Shown in pieces: positions 40,285 to 49,244 of a DNA stretch of 64,000 nt. The notes below the pieces were generated by a model. It did no database searches. It worked only from the letters and a program-made list of their open reading frames with translations, and was not told the origin of the DNA. The stretch is from Corynebacterium striatum ATCC 6940 (GTDB taxonomy: Bacteria; Actinomycetota; Actinomycetes; Mycobacteriales; Mycobacteriaceae). The translations under genes and the position numbers were made by a program. The DNA lies in NCBI RefSeq assembly GCF_000159135.1, contig NZ_GG667531.1, positions 149,819 to 213,818 on the forward strand, written 5' to 3'. Positions within the stretch are counted from its first letter, which is position 1. The number at the start of each line of letters is the position of its first letter.

Positions 40285-41715
40285 GTGTCTTTGAAAAATA
40301 TCCTGTCCATTTCTTTGTCCTTCGTTGGACTCCTTGTCGGTGCTGGTTTTGCCACTGGCCAGGAAGTCGTGCAGTACTTCACGTCCTTTGGCCTGTCCGG
40401 CGTGTGGGGAATTGTTGTCGCCGGCATCGTTATGACGCTTGCGGGCACCGTGTTCCTTCAGCTGGGAAGCTACTTCCATGCTTCTGAGCACAATCAGGTC
40501 TTCCGCGAGGTAACTCACCCATTCATCTCGCGAATCCTTGACGTGGCTGTCATTTTGACGCTCTTTGCCGTGGGCTTCGTGATGCTCGCCGGCGCGGGTT
40601 CCAACATGGAACAACAATTCGGCTGGCCTGCTTGGGTTGGTTCTTTGCTGATGCTGGTCATGGTGATTGCCGTGGGCATGATGGACGTCAGCAAGGTTTC
40701 CCAGGTGATTAGCTTGCTGACTCCGACCATCATCATTGCGGTCCTCGGTGTTGGTATCTATACAGCGCTGAATATGCCGGCAGACCCGAGCGCGGCCATC
40801 GCTGCATCCGCAGAAATCGAGTCACCGATCTCTAACTGGCTGGTATCCGCGCTCAACTACAACGGTCTGGCTCTGATTCTGGCCGTGTCCATGTCCCTTG
40901 TTATTGGCGGCGACAATATTAGCCCGCGTGAGGCCGGCTGGGGCGGCGTCGTCGGCGGCGCTCTCTATTCGGTACTCATGGGCGTTGCCGGGTTTGCATT
41001 GCTCATGAACTCCCGAATGCTTGGGGATTCTGATATTCCGATGTTGACCTTGGTGGATTCCATTCACCCAGTGCTCGGCGTGATCATGGCGGTCATCATT
41101 TATCTGATGATCTTTAATACCGCGATCGGAATGTTCTACGCCCTGGGTAAGCGCCTTTCCTCCGGACATGAAGCCCGCTACCGCATCATCTTTAGCGTTG
41201 GTTGTGTTGCTGGTTTCGCGGTGTCCTTCGCCGGCTTTAAGACGCTGATGCAATACGTGTACCCGGTTCTTGGTTACATGGGCATTGTCCTAGTCTTCAT
41301 CTTGGCGGTGGCGTGGCTCAAGTCGCTCGGCCAGATTAAGGATGAGGGCATACGTCGTGAGCGAATCCGCGCACTGCTGCACCTGAAGCTGCACCCGGAC
41401 AAGGAATATGATGCGGAGCGCTTTGACGACGAGCTCGGCCAGCACATCGTTGACTCCAACATGGAGGATGAGGCGCTTTTCGACGACCTTGCTTACGAGG
41501 TCGCCGAGTCTCTCGACAGCGATGACGACGTTGATTTCGATAAGGAAGTGTGGGAGGAAAACCGCAACGATGCTTCCTTCTATACCGAGCGTGACGCTGT
41601 AGAAACAGATCGCACGGAGGAAGAGATCAAGGCCTGGATCGAAGAAACGGGCGCATCCGGAGACCCGGAGGAACCCGTTGAAGAAGCTACCGAAGGGGAA
41701 GAAGTCGCGAAATAG
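40285..41715 (+). CDS. YkvI-family membrane transporter-like protein with acidic tail
   Basis: A 476-residue protein with about ten membrane helices in the first 350 residues, starting ISLSFVGLLVGAGFATGQEVVQYF, which is characteristic of the YkvI family (LeuT-fold-like; function not known). The last 110 residues are cytoplasmic and strongly acidic, with many Asp/Glu (EDEALFDDLAYEVAESLDSDDD and EEPVEEATEGEE). Start GTG 40285 follows a TAAGG site. It is convergent with the Nramp-like gene. Confidence 0.8.
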   Translation: MSLKNILSISLSFVGLLVGAGFATGQEVVQYFTSFGLSGVWGIVVAGIVMTLAGTVFLQLGSYFHASEHNQVFREVTHPFISRILDVAVILTLFAVGFVMLAGAGSNMEQQFGWPAWVGSLLMLVMVIAVGMMDVSKVSQVISLLTPTIIIAVLGVGIYTALNMPADPSAAIAASAEIESPISNWLVSALNYNGLALILAVSMSLVIGGDNISPREAGWGGVVGGALYSVLMGVAGFALLMNSRMLGDSDIPMLTLVDSIHPVLGVIMAVIIYLMIFNTAIGMFYALGKRLSSGHEARYRIIFSVGCVAGFAVSFAGFKTLMQYVYPVLGYMGIVLVFILAVAWLKSLGQIKDEGIRRERIRALLHLKLHPDKEYDAERFDDELGQHIVDSNMEDEALFDDLAYEVAESLDSDDDVDFDKEVWEENRNDASFYTERDAVETDRTEEEIKAWIEETGASGDPEEPVEEATEGEEVAK

Positions 41716-41720
41716 CTTAA

Positions 41721-42995
41721 CTAGCCGCCAACGAAGATCTTGATGAGCTCGTTGACGCAGATATATACAAACGCCGCCGAGATAATGGCCATCAACGTGT
41801 TGACGAACCAACCGTTGCGCCACTCGCGCGGCGTGTGCCTTGTGTTGAGCAATATCAATAGGGTGAGGCCGAGGAATGGCATGAAGAATGCGCCGAGGAC
41901 ACCGTAGGCAATAACGAGTGCCGTGGGCTTGCCCAGGAAGAGCAGCAGCATCGGTGGGAAGGTAAGCCACAAGACGAACCAGCGGTAGTACTTGCCACCC
42001 ATCTGCGTATCGGGGTGTTCCTGGGGCAGCTTTTTGATGTGCCCGACGTAGTCGGCGAACATCATGGAAACGCCGTTCCACACGCCAAGAACGGAAGACA
42101 GCGCGGCGGCCCAGAATCCAATCAAGAAGACCGGTGCCATGAAGCTGCCATAGCGGTCACGGAGCACGTCAGCGAGATCAATCAGTCCCTTATCGCCCTT
42201 GGAAACAGCGATGTTGGCCGAGTAAAGCAAGTCGCCGCCGATGATGAGCATTGCAGCAACAAAGATGCCGGTGACCACGTAAGCCACGGTGTTGTCGAGG
42301 CGCATGACGCGCATCCACGGAGGGGAGTCCCATCCTTTCTCATGCAGCCAATAGCCATAAGCGGCAAGTGTGATTGTGCCACCCACACCACCGGCAAGAG
42401 AGAGCACATAAACGAATGAGCCCTCTGGCAGCGTTGGTACCAAGCCCTTGAGGATTTCTCCGATGTTGCTTAGCGATAGGCAGGCGATTCCCACCACGGT
42501 GAGGAACATGATGCCCACCAAGACGGCGATGGTCTTCTCGAACATTCGGTATTGGCCGGCCCAGGTTAATCCGAAGCCGATGAGGCCGGAGATGACGGCC
42601 CAGGCTACGAGTGGGACTTGCGGGATGAGCGCGTGGAGAGCCATGCCGGTGGCGCTCATGGCGGCGGCACCGTACACAAATCCCCAGATGATGATGTAAG
42701 GGGCGAAGTACCAGGAGGTCCATTTACCGAGGGATGACCAACCATGGAACATGGTGTTGCCGGTGGCCAGGGTGTAGCGCCCGACGCCCTCGACCAAGAC
42801 GATCTTCATGATGGTGCCCGCGATGCAGGCCCAGAGAAGCGCGAAGCCGTACTTCTGACCGGCGATGAGCGTGGCGACCAAGTCACCAGAACCAACGCCG
42901 GTAGCGGCGGCGACGAGGCCAGGTCCGATTACTTTCCACTTCGGTACGTCCATATGCCCACTAGCGGGAGGTGATGAGGATGCGGGGGTGCTCAT
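41721..42995 (-). CDS. Nramp-related metal ion transporter lacking the canonical metal motifs
   Basis: A 424-residue protein of Nramp fold with about 11 helices. TM1, which carries DPGN in canonical Nramps, reads ATGVGSGDLVAT, and TM6, which normally carries MPH, reads LAAYGYWLHEKGW. It therefore belongs to a divergent Nramp-related group; the transported ion cannot be assumed to be Mn2+ or Fe2+. The ATG has a GGAAGG ribosome site that overlaps a dyad (43007-43031), a candidate operator. Confidence 0.8.
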   Translation of the reverse strand: MSTPASSSPPASGHMDVPKWKVIGPGLVAAATGVGSGDLVATLIAGQKYGFALLWACIAGTIMKIVLVEGVGRYTLATGNTMFHGWSSLGKWTSWYFAPYIIIWGFVYGAAAMSATGMALHALIPQVPLVAWAVISGLIGFGLTWAGQYRMFEKTIAVLVGIMFLTVVGIACLSLSNIGEILKGLVPTLPEGSFVYVLSLAGGVGGTITLAAYGYWLHEKGWDSPPWMRVMRLDNTVAYVVTGIFVAAMLIIGGDLLYSANIAVSKGDKGLIDLADVLRDRYGSFMAPVFLIGFWAAALSSVLGVWNGVSMMFADYVGHIKKLPQEHPDTQMGGKYYRWFVLWLTFPPMLLLFLGKPTALVIAYGVLGAFFMPFLGLTLLILLNTRHTPREWRNGWFVNTLMAIISAAFVYICVNELIKIFVGG

Positions 42996-43006
42996 GGGTG
43001 CGCCTT

Positions 43007-43031
43007 CCTGTAAATCGAAATGTTTTACAGG
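43007..43031. promoter_or_regulatory. Candidate operator in front of the Nramp-like gene
   Basis: Perfect 8-base arms CCTGTAAA (43007-43014) and TTTACAGG (43024-43031) around a 9-base spacer, 12 bases before the start codon and touching its ribosome site. Could be a repressor site or an mRNA hairpin. Confidence 0.5.
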
Positions 43032-43113
43032 TCACAATAGAGTAGCGCCCGGCGCTCTGGTGTGGTTTTGAGCACTCGACTTTGTAACCGGGCGGCTTTG
43101 GCGCCGCTGAGTG

Positions 43114-43158
43114 CGACTAGTGAAGGCACGACTGGTGAAGGCGCGATTAGTGGAGCAG
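43114..43158. repeat. Three 15-base tandem repeats at the lysE 3' end
   Basis: CGACTAGTGAAGGCA, CGACTGGTGAAGGCG and CGATTAGTGGAGCAG follow each other with period 15; the last covers the lysE stop codon. Confidence 0.65.
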
Positions 43159-43815
43159 GAGCTTGGCTGTCAGCAGCATCATGACGCAGCCGATGGCGAA
43201 GTTGACGTAGCGCCAGGTAGTGGGCTTTGCCAGGACGTGGGACAGTTTGAAGGCGCCATAACCCACGGTGGGGAACCAGACTGCGCTCGCCATGATTGCG
43301 CCTGCAGCGAAGACCCAGCGTTGATCGCCGTAATGCTGGGCGATACCGCCGAGCATCACCAGGACGTCGACGTAGGCGAGTGGGTTGAGCCAGGTTAGAG
43401 CCATGGCGCCCATGACTGGCTTGACCCAGGTGCGCGACTTGGTGCGCTGCTTGGTCATGACGGTGGTGGCGCCGCCAAGCTCTGTTTCATTAGGGGCAGA
43501 CGGGGGCGTGCTTGAAACGACGAGTGCTTCCTGTTCCTTTTTGAATGCATCCCGGAAACAGGTAAAGCCAAAGTAAATCAGGTAAGCCGCGCCGAGGTAC
43601 TTCATGATGATCAGGCCGGTGGGGAACTTCTCCACGAGCACGCCCATGCCGCCTACGCCGGCGTTGATGAGGATGACGTCGCTAAGCAAGCAGGCAAGGA
43701 TTATGGCACCGATGTGGTCGCGTTTGACGCCCATCTTGATGATGTAGGCATTTTGGGGGCCGATAGCGACGATGAGGGAGAGGCCAAGGAGGAAGCCTGC
43801 GAGCAAAACTGACAT
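43147..43815 (-). CDS. lysE: LysE/ArgO-family basic amino acid exporter
   Basis: A 223-residue exporter with six helices; LLGLSLIVAIGPQNAYIIKMG is the LysE signature and ALTWLNPLAYVDVLVMLGG the second conserved block. It exports lysine and arginine when they accumulate. I chose ATG 43815 (MSVLLAGFLLG), which matches the family start; ATG 43839 overlaps the regulatory region. It is divergent from a LysR-type regulator, the classic lysE-lysG pair. Confidence 0.9.
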   Translation of the reverse strand: MSVLLAGFLLGLSLIVAIGPQNAYIIKMGVKRDHIGAIILACLLSDVILINAGVGGMGVLVEKFPTGLIIMKYLGAAYLIYFGFTCFRDAFKKEQEALVVSSTPPSAPNETELGGATTVMTKQRTKSRTWVKPVMGAMALTWLNPLAYVDVLVMLGGIAQHYGDQRWVFAAGAIMASAVWFPTVGYGAFKLSHVLAKPTTWRYVNFAIGCVMMLLTAKLLLH

Positions 43816-43860
43816 GCTTTTAGTGTGCCCACGCTGCAAGCTGAAGTCCAGTTAAAGAAA

Positions 43861-43878
43861 CTAAACCTAGTTTAGAAT
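43861..43878 (+). promoter_or_regulatory. lysG promoter and LysG operator-like dyad
   Basis: CTAAACCTAGTTTAG (43861-43875) is a dyad with 6-base arms, the kind of T-N11-A site used by LysR-type regulators. TAGAAT (43873-43878) overlaps it as a -10 box and lies 6 bases before the lysG ATG, so the lysG transcript is probably leaderless and autoregulated. Confidence 0.65.
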
Positions 43879-43884
43879 AGCTTC

Positions 43885-44745
43885 ATGAACCCAGTCCATT
43901 TGGAAACTTTGCTGGCCATTGTTGAGGAAGGCAGTTTTGAGGATGCCGCCGCTGTGTTAGGAATCACTCCTTCGGCGGTGAGCCAGCGTATCAAGGCGCT
44001 CGAGCACAACACCGGTCGCGTGCTCTTGCATCGCGCCACTCCGGTCACTGCCACGGAGGCAGGAGAGATTCTTGTGCAATCTGCCCGGCGCATGGCGCTG
44101 GTGCAGGCGGAGACCGATGCACGCTTGCAGACGAGGCTTTCCCGTGTGCCCTTGACGGTTGCAGTGAACTCGGACTCCCTGGCCACCTGGTTCAAGGAGG
44201 TGGTGCGTGATGTCGCGACGCGCGGCGAGGTGGCCCTGCGTATCCGTATTGAGGACGAAGCTCGTACGTTGGCGATGCTGCGTAGGGGAGACGTGCTTGG
44301 TGCGATTACGCGCGAGCACACTCCCGTTTCAGGTTGTGAGTCGACGTACCTCGGCACCATGCGCTATTTCGCGGTGGCGGCGCCCTGGCTGGCGGAAGGC
44401 TTTGATAGTTGGGAGACGCTGCCGCTGGTGGGCTATGGTCCCAATGATCAGATTCTGGACGACGCCATGCGCGAGCGCTTCATCGATTCGCACGTCATTC
44501 GTGCCCGGGTTTCCCAGGTGCCCTCGTCGGAGGGCTACTTGGACGCGGTGCGCTACGGGCTGGGCTGGGGCTTGATCGCCGAACTCCAAGCGCGGCCGCT
44601 GTTGGACAACGGGGAACTGGTGCTTCTCGACGATAAGCCAATGGACGTTGAGCTCTATTGGCAGCGGTGGCGCTTGGAGTCGGAGGTTTTGGAGGAGTTA
44701 ACGCAATCCGTGGTGGCTGCGTCGAGCGTCCTCCGCGGGCAGTAA
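43885..44745 (+). CDS. lysG: LysR-type regulator LysG (ArgP family)
   Basis: A 286-residue regulator with an N-terminal winged helix-turn-helix (HLETLLAIVEEGSFEDAAAVLGITPSAVSQRIKALE) and a C-terminal effector domain (VNSDSLATWFKEVV, RIEDEARTLAMLRRGDVLGAITRE) typical of ArgP/LysG, which bind Lys, Arg or His and switch on lysE. ATG 43885 directly follows its -10 box. Divergent from lysE. Confidence 0.92.
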   Translation: MNPVHLETLLAIVEEGSFEDAAAVLGITPSAVSQRIKALEHNTGRVLLHRATPVTATEAGEILVQSARRMALVQAETDARLQTRLSRVPLTVAVNSDSLATWFKEVVRDVATRGEVALRIRIEDEARTLAMLRRGDVLGAITREHTPVSGCESTYLGTMRYFAVAAPWLAEGFDSWETLPLVGYGPNDQILDDAMRERFIDSHVIRARVSQVPSSEGYLDAVRYGLGWGLIAELQARPLLDNGELVLLDDKPMDVELYWQRWRLESEVLEELTQSVVAASSVLRGQ

Positions 44746-44758
44746 GGAGACTCGCCTT

Positions 44759-45850
44759 TTAGTAGGTTGCAAACAGTGCCTGCTGGAAGCTCTCCGGGTT
44801 CTTGACCTCTTCACCTTTAGGCACTGGGCCAGGAAGGACGGTGCCTGCGGCGAAAGGCTGACTGCCGAAACGGTCACGGTCGTGGTCTTCCATGAGCCAT
44901 TCCATGTTCGGGCCGACAGGAACGATCTTCGTCGGGTTAATCTCGGTGTGGACGATGAAGTAGTGTTCCTTGATTTCGGTGAAATCGGTGGTGTCTCCGA
45001 AACCTGGGATCTGGAAAAGCTCCTGTAGATAGCCACGGATATTTGGCATCTCAGCCATCTTGGTCCGTGAGCATTTGAAGTGGGAATAGTAGACCGGATC
45101 AAAGCGTATGAGGGTAACGAAGAGGCGGATGTCAGTTTCCGTGATGTGATTTCCGACCATATAGCGCTGTTTGTCTAGGCGTTCCTCGACCCAATCAAGT
45201 GCCTCCCACAATTGGACGTAGGCAGCCTCGTAAGCCTCTTGGGAGCCGGCAAAGCCACAGCGGTATACGCCGTTGTTAATGTTGCGGAAGATGTAGTCGT
45301 TTATTTCTTCCATTTCAGACGCGTGCTCCTCGGGGTAGAGGTTTGGCGCACCTGGGGTCTGGAACTGGGACCATTCCTTGATGAAGTCACGGACGATGGA
45401 AGGGTAGTCGTTAGTGACAACGCGCTTGGAAGATTCCTCCACGATTGCTGGAACAGTGATGCCGCGTGGGTACTCGGGGAAGCGGTTGAAATAGGCATCC
45501 TGGAGACGAGGAATGCCCAGTACTGGATCCACCCCGCCCTCATCGAGGTCGAAAGTCCAGGAACGAATGTCGTGGGTTGGGCCGGCGAGGCCGAGTGAAA
45601 TTGAGTTTTCCAAACCCATGAGGCGGCGGGTGATGACAGCACGGTGCGCCCATGGGCAAGCGCGGGCGGCAATGAGGCGGTAGCGATCTGCTTCCATTGG
45701 CCAAAGGAAGGTGCCGTCTTCTTGTGCGGTTACCTCGGAAACCTGGGAAGAGATGCGGTCCTCGATGTAGTTGGTGTCGCGGATGAACTCGCCGTCGGGC
45801 GAGGCATTCTTTGCGTCGCCCGCCCAGTCCTTATCGTTTGTGGCTGTCAC
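44759..45850 (-). CDS. GST-Xi family quinone reductase (mycothiol type)
   Basis: A 363-residue protein of the glutathionyl-hydroquinone reductase (Xi-class GST) family. The active-site motif is ACPWAHR; FPEYPRGITVPAI and the C-terminal helical block YMVGNHITETDIRLFVTLIRFDPVYYSHFKC are typical. Corynebacteria use mycothiol, so the acting thiol is probably mycothiol (inference). GTG start at 45850 with AAAGGAA upstream. A 24-base palindrome sits 70 bases upstream. Confidence 0.87.
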   Translation of the reverse strand: MTATNDKDWAGDAKNASPDGEFIRDTNYIEDRISSQVSEVTAQEDGTFLWPMEADRYRLIAARACPWAHRAVITRRLMGLENSISLGLAGPTHDIRSWTFDLDEGGVDPVLGIPRLQDAYFNRFPEYPRGITVPAIVEESSKRVVTNDYPSIVRDFIKEWSQFQTPGAPNLYPEEHASEMEEINDYIFRNINNGVYRCGFAGSQEAYEAAYVQLWEALDWVEERLDKQRYMVGNHITETDIRLFVTLIRFDPVYYSHFKCSRTKMAEMPNIRGYLQELFQIPGFGDTTDFTEIKEHYFIVHTEINPTKIVPVGPNMEWLMEDHDRDRFGSQPFAAGTVLPGPVPKGEEVKNPESFQQALFATY

Positions 45851-45921
45851 AGTTCATTCCTTTGGGTTGATGTTTTGATTCTTAGAGCATTGAAAAATGC
45901 GGGCAGGTAGGTAAACCACCG

Positions 45922-45945
45922 ATTTTGTTAACGTGTCAACAAAAT
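45922..45945. promoter_or_regulatory. 24-base palindrome, candidate operator for the quinone reductase gene
   Basis: ATTTTGTT (45922-45929) and AACAAAAT (45938-45945) are perfect arms; the inner bases AACG/TGTC extend the symmetry with few mismatches. It is placed in the 237-base gap between two divergent genes and looks like a dimeric repressor site. Confidence 0.55.
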
Positions 45946-46087
45946 ATATTTTTGATGATACATACTCAAAGTTGCGATGGCAATATGGTTCCGGCCGCGC
46001 CCATTTCGGGGACTTAAAACACTTTGCGGCCGCGCCGCGCCGTGTGATGTGCACCATTAGCGCTGCGTGCTGCCCTAAGTTGGAAGT

Positions 46088-47296
46088 ATGAGCGATAAGA
46101 ATGTACCCGATAAAGCGACGAGCTTCGACGACGATCTCGATCTCCCGACCTATAGCCGCGACAAGGCCGCCGCAGATGCGGCTGCGGACAATGCCGACGC
46201 CGCTACCGAGGTCACTCCCGCGGCTGCACCAACGCGGTCCCGGCCATTCCAACGTCCGGGCCGAGCGGAGCCGCAGGAAATCAAGCCCAAAGAACCTAAA
46301 GTCCATGACTCGGAACCTGCTGAGACTGCATCTGTTGAGCCCGAGCCCACCGAGGTCTTCGCGTCTGCCTCAGAGGCTGACTCTACAGTGGCATCTCAGG
46401 CTGTTCAGGCTCCGGAGAACGGGCACAAGGAAGGCGAGGGGCTGTCCTTTGACTCTTCTCGCAAGCATTCGCAGGCCGCTCCAGTCGCCGCCCCTGCAGG
46501 TGAGCCTATAGCTGAAGATGCTGAACCGGCTGCGGAAACAAAACAGTTCGTTGCCCCGCGCGATGAGGAGCCCGCTGTTGCCGAGGATCGGGCAGAAGAT
46601 TCCTCTTATGACGATGCTGACTTTGCTCCCACGGCTGTTGCCGCTGCGGCGCCAGCGGCAGCGACCACCGTTATGCCGGCCAGCGTCTCGGATGTTGACC
46701 TAGAGGCAGAGACAGAGGAAGAAAAGTCGGATCGCCTCAAAGCGGAACAGGCCGAGCGTGATGGATACCGCGAGTACGGCCGCCGCGGCACGATTGACTT
46801 CGGTCTTCTCTTTGTGCGTATTGCATTGAGTGCTTATCTGCTTCTGGCTGGCGCAACGACCTTCTTTAAGCTGGGTGGCGGCGAGGGGCTATCCGGCCTC
46901 GAGTCTGAGTTTGCCAACTATGCATTTGCGTCGCCGTTGGCCATTGCTGTGCCGGCTATGCAGCTGATCGCGGGTGCATTCCTCCTGCTGGGCCTAGTCA
47001 CGCCGTTGGCTGCGATGGTCGGCCTTGTCGTCACCGGCTTTATGGCTCTCCACGAGCTGGCAGCTTCGGGCGCGGGACTCGATGTCTTTACTTGGCCAGA
47101 GTCTGTGTGGCTGTCTTTGGTGCTTTTTGTCATCGCTATCGCGCTTCAGTTTACCGGCCCTGGCTTTATTTCTTTCGATGTCAAGCGCTCGTGGACCCGC
47201 CGTCCGCTGGCCACCTCTTGGATCTTCGTCATCATCGGTATCGCCGTGCTTGTCGCACTGTGGTGGTTCGGTGCGGGAGTTAATCCAATCGCTTAA
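46088..47296 (+). CDS. DoxX-family membrane protein with long acidic N-terminal region
   Basis: A 402-residue protein. The first 225 residues are disordered-looking, rich in Ala, Glu, Pro and Asp; the C-terminal 170 residues carry four helices of the DoxX family (IDFGLLFVRIALSAYLLLAGATTFFKLGG, LIAGAFLLLGLVTPLAAMVGLVVTGFMALHE). In mycobacteria, DoxX works with SodA and SseA against oxidative stress; such partners are not next to it here. GGAAG precedes ATG 46088. A terminator follows. Confidence 0.82.
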   Translation: MSDKNVPDKATSFDDDLDLPTYSRDKAAADAAADNADAATEVTPAAAPTRSRPFQRPGRAEPQEIKPKEPKVHDSEPAETASVEPEPTEVFASASEADSTVASQAVQAPENGHKEGEGLSFDSSRKHSQAAPVAAPAGEPIAEDAEPAAETKQFVAPRDEEPAVAEDRAEDSSYDDADFAPTAVAAAAPAAATTVMPASVSDVDLEAETEEEKSDRLKAEQAERDGYREYGRRGTIDFGLLFVRIALSAYLLLAGATTFFKLGGGEGLSGLESEFANYAFASPLAIAVPAMQLIAGAFLLLGLVTPLAAMVGLVVTGFMALHELAASGAGLDVFTWPESVWLSLVLFVIAIALQFTGPGFISFDVKRSWTRRPLATSWIFVIIGIAVLVALWWFGAGVNPIA

Positions 47297-47304
47297 TCGC
47301 TCTG

Positions 47305-47340
47305 AATCCGCCTGCCAGAAAAATGGTGGGCGGATTTTCT
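47305..47340 (+). terminator. Rho-independent terminator of the DoxX gene
   Basis: AATCCGCC (47305-47312) pairs with GGCGGATT (47329-47336), followed by TTCTTTT. The start codon of the next frame (47323) lies inside its loop. Confidence 0.75.
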
Positions 47341-47688
47341 TTTGTCTTTCCCCTATGCTTGCTGGCGGTGGGGGTAGCGCCAGAGCAATGGGGATGGCCT
47401 GTATTTGCGGTGGTCATGGTCGTGGCTGTTGCCGCGTGCATTTTTGCCTGGAAGAAACGCTTCAAGACCCGCATGTCTTATCGCCAAGACCCACGCAAGG
47501 AACCTAAGCCGGACAAGAAATACTATGCCGGGATGGCAGTGCTGTTTGCGCCTGCTCTGCTTATGTGGGCTTTTGATGAAAAGATATGGCTTGGGATCGC
47601 CGCAGCTTTCATCTGGGGCTGCGCGATGTTTTGGGCGCTGCAAAGCGATGCGCTGGATCTAAACAAGAGGGCGAGCCGCAATGCGTGA
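47323..47688 (+). CDS. Small membrane protein, unknown function
   Basis: A 121-residue protein with about four helices and a basic middle loop (KKRFKTRMSYRQDPRKEPKPDKKYY). I do not recognise it. The ATG lies in the loop of the upstream terminator and has no ribosome site, so the real start may be further in (GTG 47367). It overlaps the next gene by 8 bases, which suggests the pair is cotranscribed. Confidence 0.6.
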   Translation: MVGGFSFVFPLCLLAVGVAPEQWGWPVFAVVMVVAVAACIFAWKKRFKTRMSYRQDPRKEPKPDKKYYAGMAVLFAPALLMWAFDEKIWLGIAAAFIWGCAMFWALQSDALDLNKRASRNA

Positions 47689-47974
47689 GTCACTATCTGC
47701 TCTAAACCCCATCATCCAGCCACTTAACCGATTCAAGATCTGTGCGGCGCTCAGGGCTTTCGGGGCAGTCGAGGGCCAGCAGCGGAAGGAGATGCGTTTC
47801 GGTGCGCTGCGCGATGAAACGGGACTCACAGATGCGATGCTGTCGAAGCAGCTGAAGGTCTTGGAGGAGGCAGGCTTTGTTACCCGCTTCCGCGAGTACG
47901 GCTCAACGCGCGCCAAAGACACCGTCTGGGTCATGCTGACCGCAGAAGGAAAAACGTGTTTAATTCTCACTTAG
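47681..47974 (+). CDS. Winged-helix transcriptional regulator
   Basis: A 97-residue one-domain regulator of the MarR/HTH_27-like type: EMRFGALRDETGLTDAMLSKQLKVLEEAGFVTRFREYGSTRAKDTVWVMLTAEG is a recognition-helix-plus-wing arrangement. Regulators of this short kind usually control the adjacent membrane gene, here the 121-residue protein upstream. The C-terminus overlaps the convergent GT87 gene by 8 bases. Confidence 0.78.
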   Translation: MRESLSALNPIIQPLNRFKICAALRAFGAVEGQQRKEMRFGALRDETGLTDAMLSKQLKVLEEAGFVTRFREYGSTRAKDTVWVMLTAEGKTCLILT

Positions 47975-49223
47975 CGGCGCTGCGGGAAATCGCAGGCGAC
48001 GGTGTTACATAACGCAGGCAGTAGGCAAAAAGTGCTACTACGATGAAGGTCAACCACACAAAGTCGTCCACGAGGAACTTCTGATAGAAGGGCTGGCCGT
48101 GCACGTCAATGGAGTCACCGAACCACCACTTTGGTGGCACCGTAATGACCATCGCGCCCCACGCTGCCATAACCGCTAGGAAGGAGCCTGCGACCCACGT
48201 GTTGTTGCGCCATGTCCATGCACGGTAGGTGAAGACCGGGATAACGAGTGCGAGCCAGACCCAGTGGTGAGACCAAGAGACTGGGGAAATCAGCAGCATG
48301 ACTAGTGCGGTGACCAGCTGGGCGTCGACAAGCATGTTGCGTTTGAGCAATGCCAAGATGAGCAGCGAGCCTACGGCGACCACCGCAAGCGCCAGCACCA
48401 GCCAGATGATGTTGATGAGGGTTCCGTTGGCCTCCATCGACTCCGTGGAGGGGAACAGGCGCTGCACGACCGCCTTGAGTGAGCTGTTGGACTGGTAATC
48501 GGTGGCCACGCCGAAGTCGGCGCCCGAGCCCATGTCGAGCAGCTTTGAGGTAAAGAACTCTACGAATGCCTGCCAGCGAACCGCTGCGGCTGCCAGCGTA
48601 GCCGCGGCTGCAGTGCCGATAGCAATCAGGATCGGCTTAAGCTCCTTGCGCAGCAAGAAGTAGAGCAGCATTGCCAGGGGAGTGATCTTGATGGCTGCAG
48701 CGAGACCGATGAGGATGCCCTGCGGTAGCCAGCGCTTGCGCGGAACGAGATCGAAGATGACCAGGGCCATGATGACGATGTTGACCTGCGCAAAGCCGTT
48801 GTTGAGGCGAATTGGTTCGAAGGCCATCGTCAGAGCCCAAACCAGGGAAACCACCGGCAAGAGCCATGTGCGGTCCTTGAGCAACGCGCGGAAAATGAAA
48901 TACAGGCAGGCGAGCACAAGTACGTCCGACAACACGTTCATGATGTTGCCGGCCATGTCGTGGGTAATCCAGTCAGGCGCCGTGAGTGGCACCATCGCGA
49001 GCGCGCCGAATGGCGGGTAGATGAAGGGTAGCGCAATGTCGCCGGCCATCATGGGCTCCGAATACATGGAGCGGCCCTCGAGATAAGCCTTCACGCCTTC
49101 CCGGTAGATGACCATGTCGATGGGGAAGTCTGTCATGCGCACATGCAGGATCATTCCCACAGTTCCGGCAATGAGGCCGAACAGCGTTAGTGCCCATTTC
49201 AAAGTTGTATTCGCGGGTTTCAT
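47967..49223 (-). CDS. GT87-family polyprenol-phosphate mannosyltransferase (DUF2029)
   Basis: A 418-residue integral membrane glycosyltransferase of GT-C fold, with about ten helices. The first loop after TM1 holds FPIDMVIYREGVKAYLEGRSMYSEP and LPFIYPPFGAL, the typical GT87 pattern; NGFAQVNIVIMAL and SPVSWSHHWVW further match. Family members add alpha-mannose to lipomannan/arabinan structures from polyprenyl-P-mannose. I chose ATG 49223; ATG 49253 lies in a 13-base inverted repeat and would add 10 residues. Confidence 0.83.
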   Translation of the reverse strand: MKPANTTLKWALTLFGLIAGTVGMILHVRMTDFPIDMVIYREGVKAYLEGRSMYSEPMMAGDIALPFIYPPFGALAMVPLTAPDWITHDMAGNIMNVLSDVLVLACLYFIFRALLKDRTWLLPVVSLVWALTMAFEPIRLNNGFAQVNIVIMALVIFDLVPRKRWLPQGILIGLAAAIKITPLAMLLYFLLRKELKPILIAIGTAAAATLAAAAVRWQAFVEFFTSKLLDMGSGADFGVATDYQSNSSLKAVVQRLFPSTESMEANGTLINIIWLVLALAVVAVGSLLILALLKRNMLVDAQLVTALVMLLISPVSWSHHWVWLALVIPVFTYRAWTWRNNTWVAGSFLAVMAAWGAMVITVPPKWWFGDSIDVHGQPFYQKFLVDDFVWLTFIVVALFAYCLRYVTPSPAISRSAAK

Positions 49224-49244
49224 CGGATTCAACAATAGGACACT

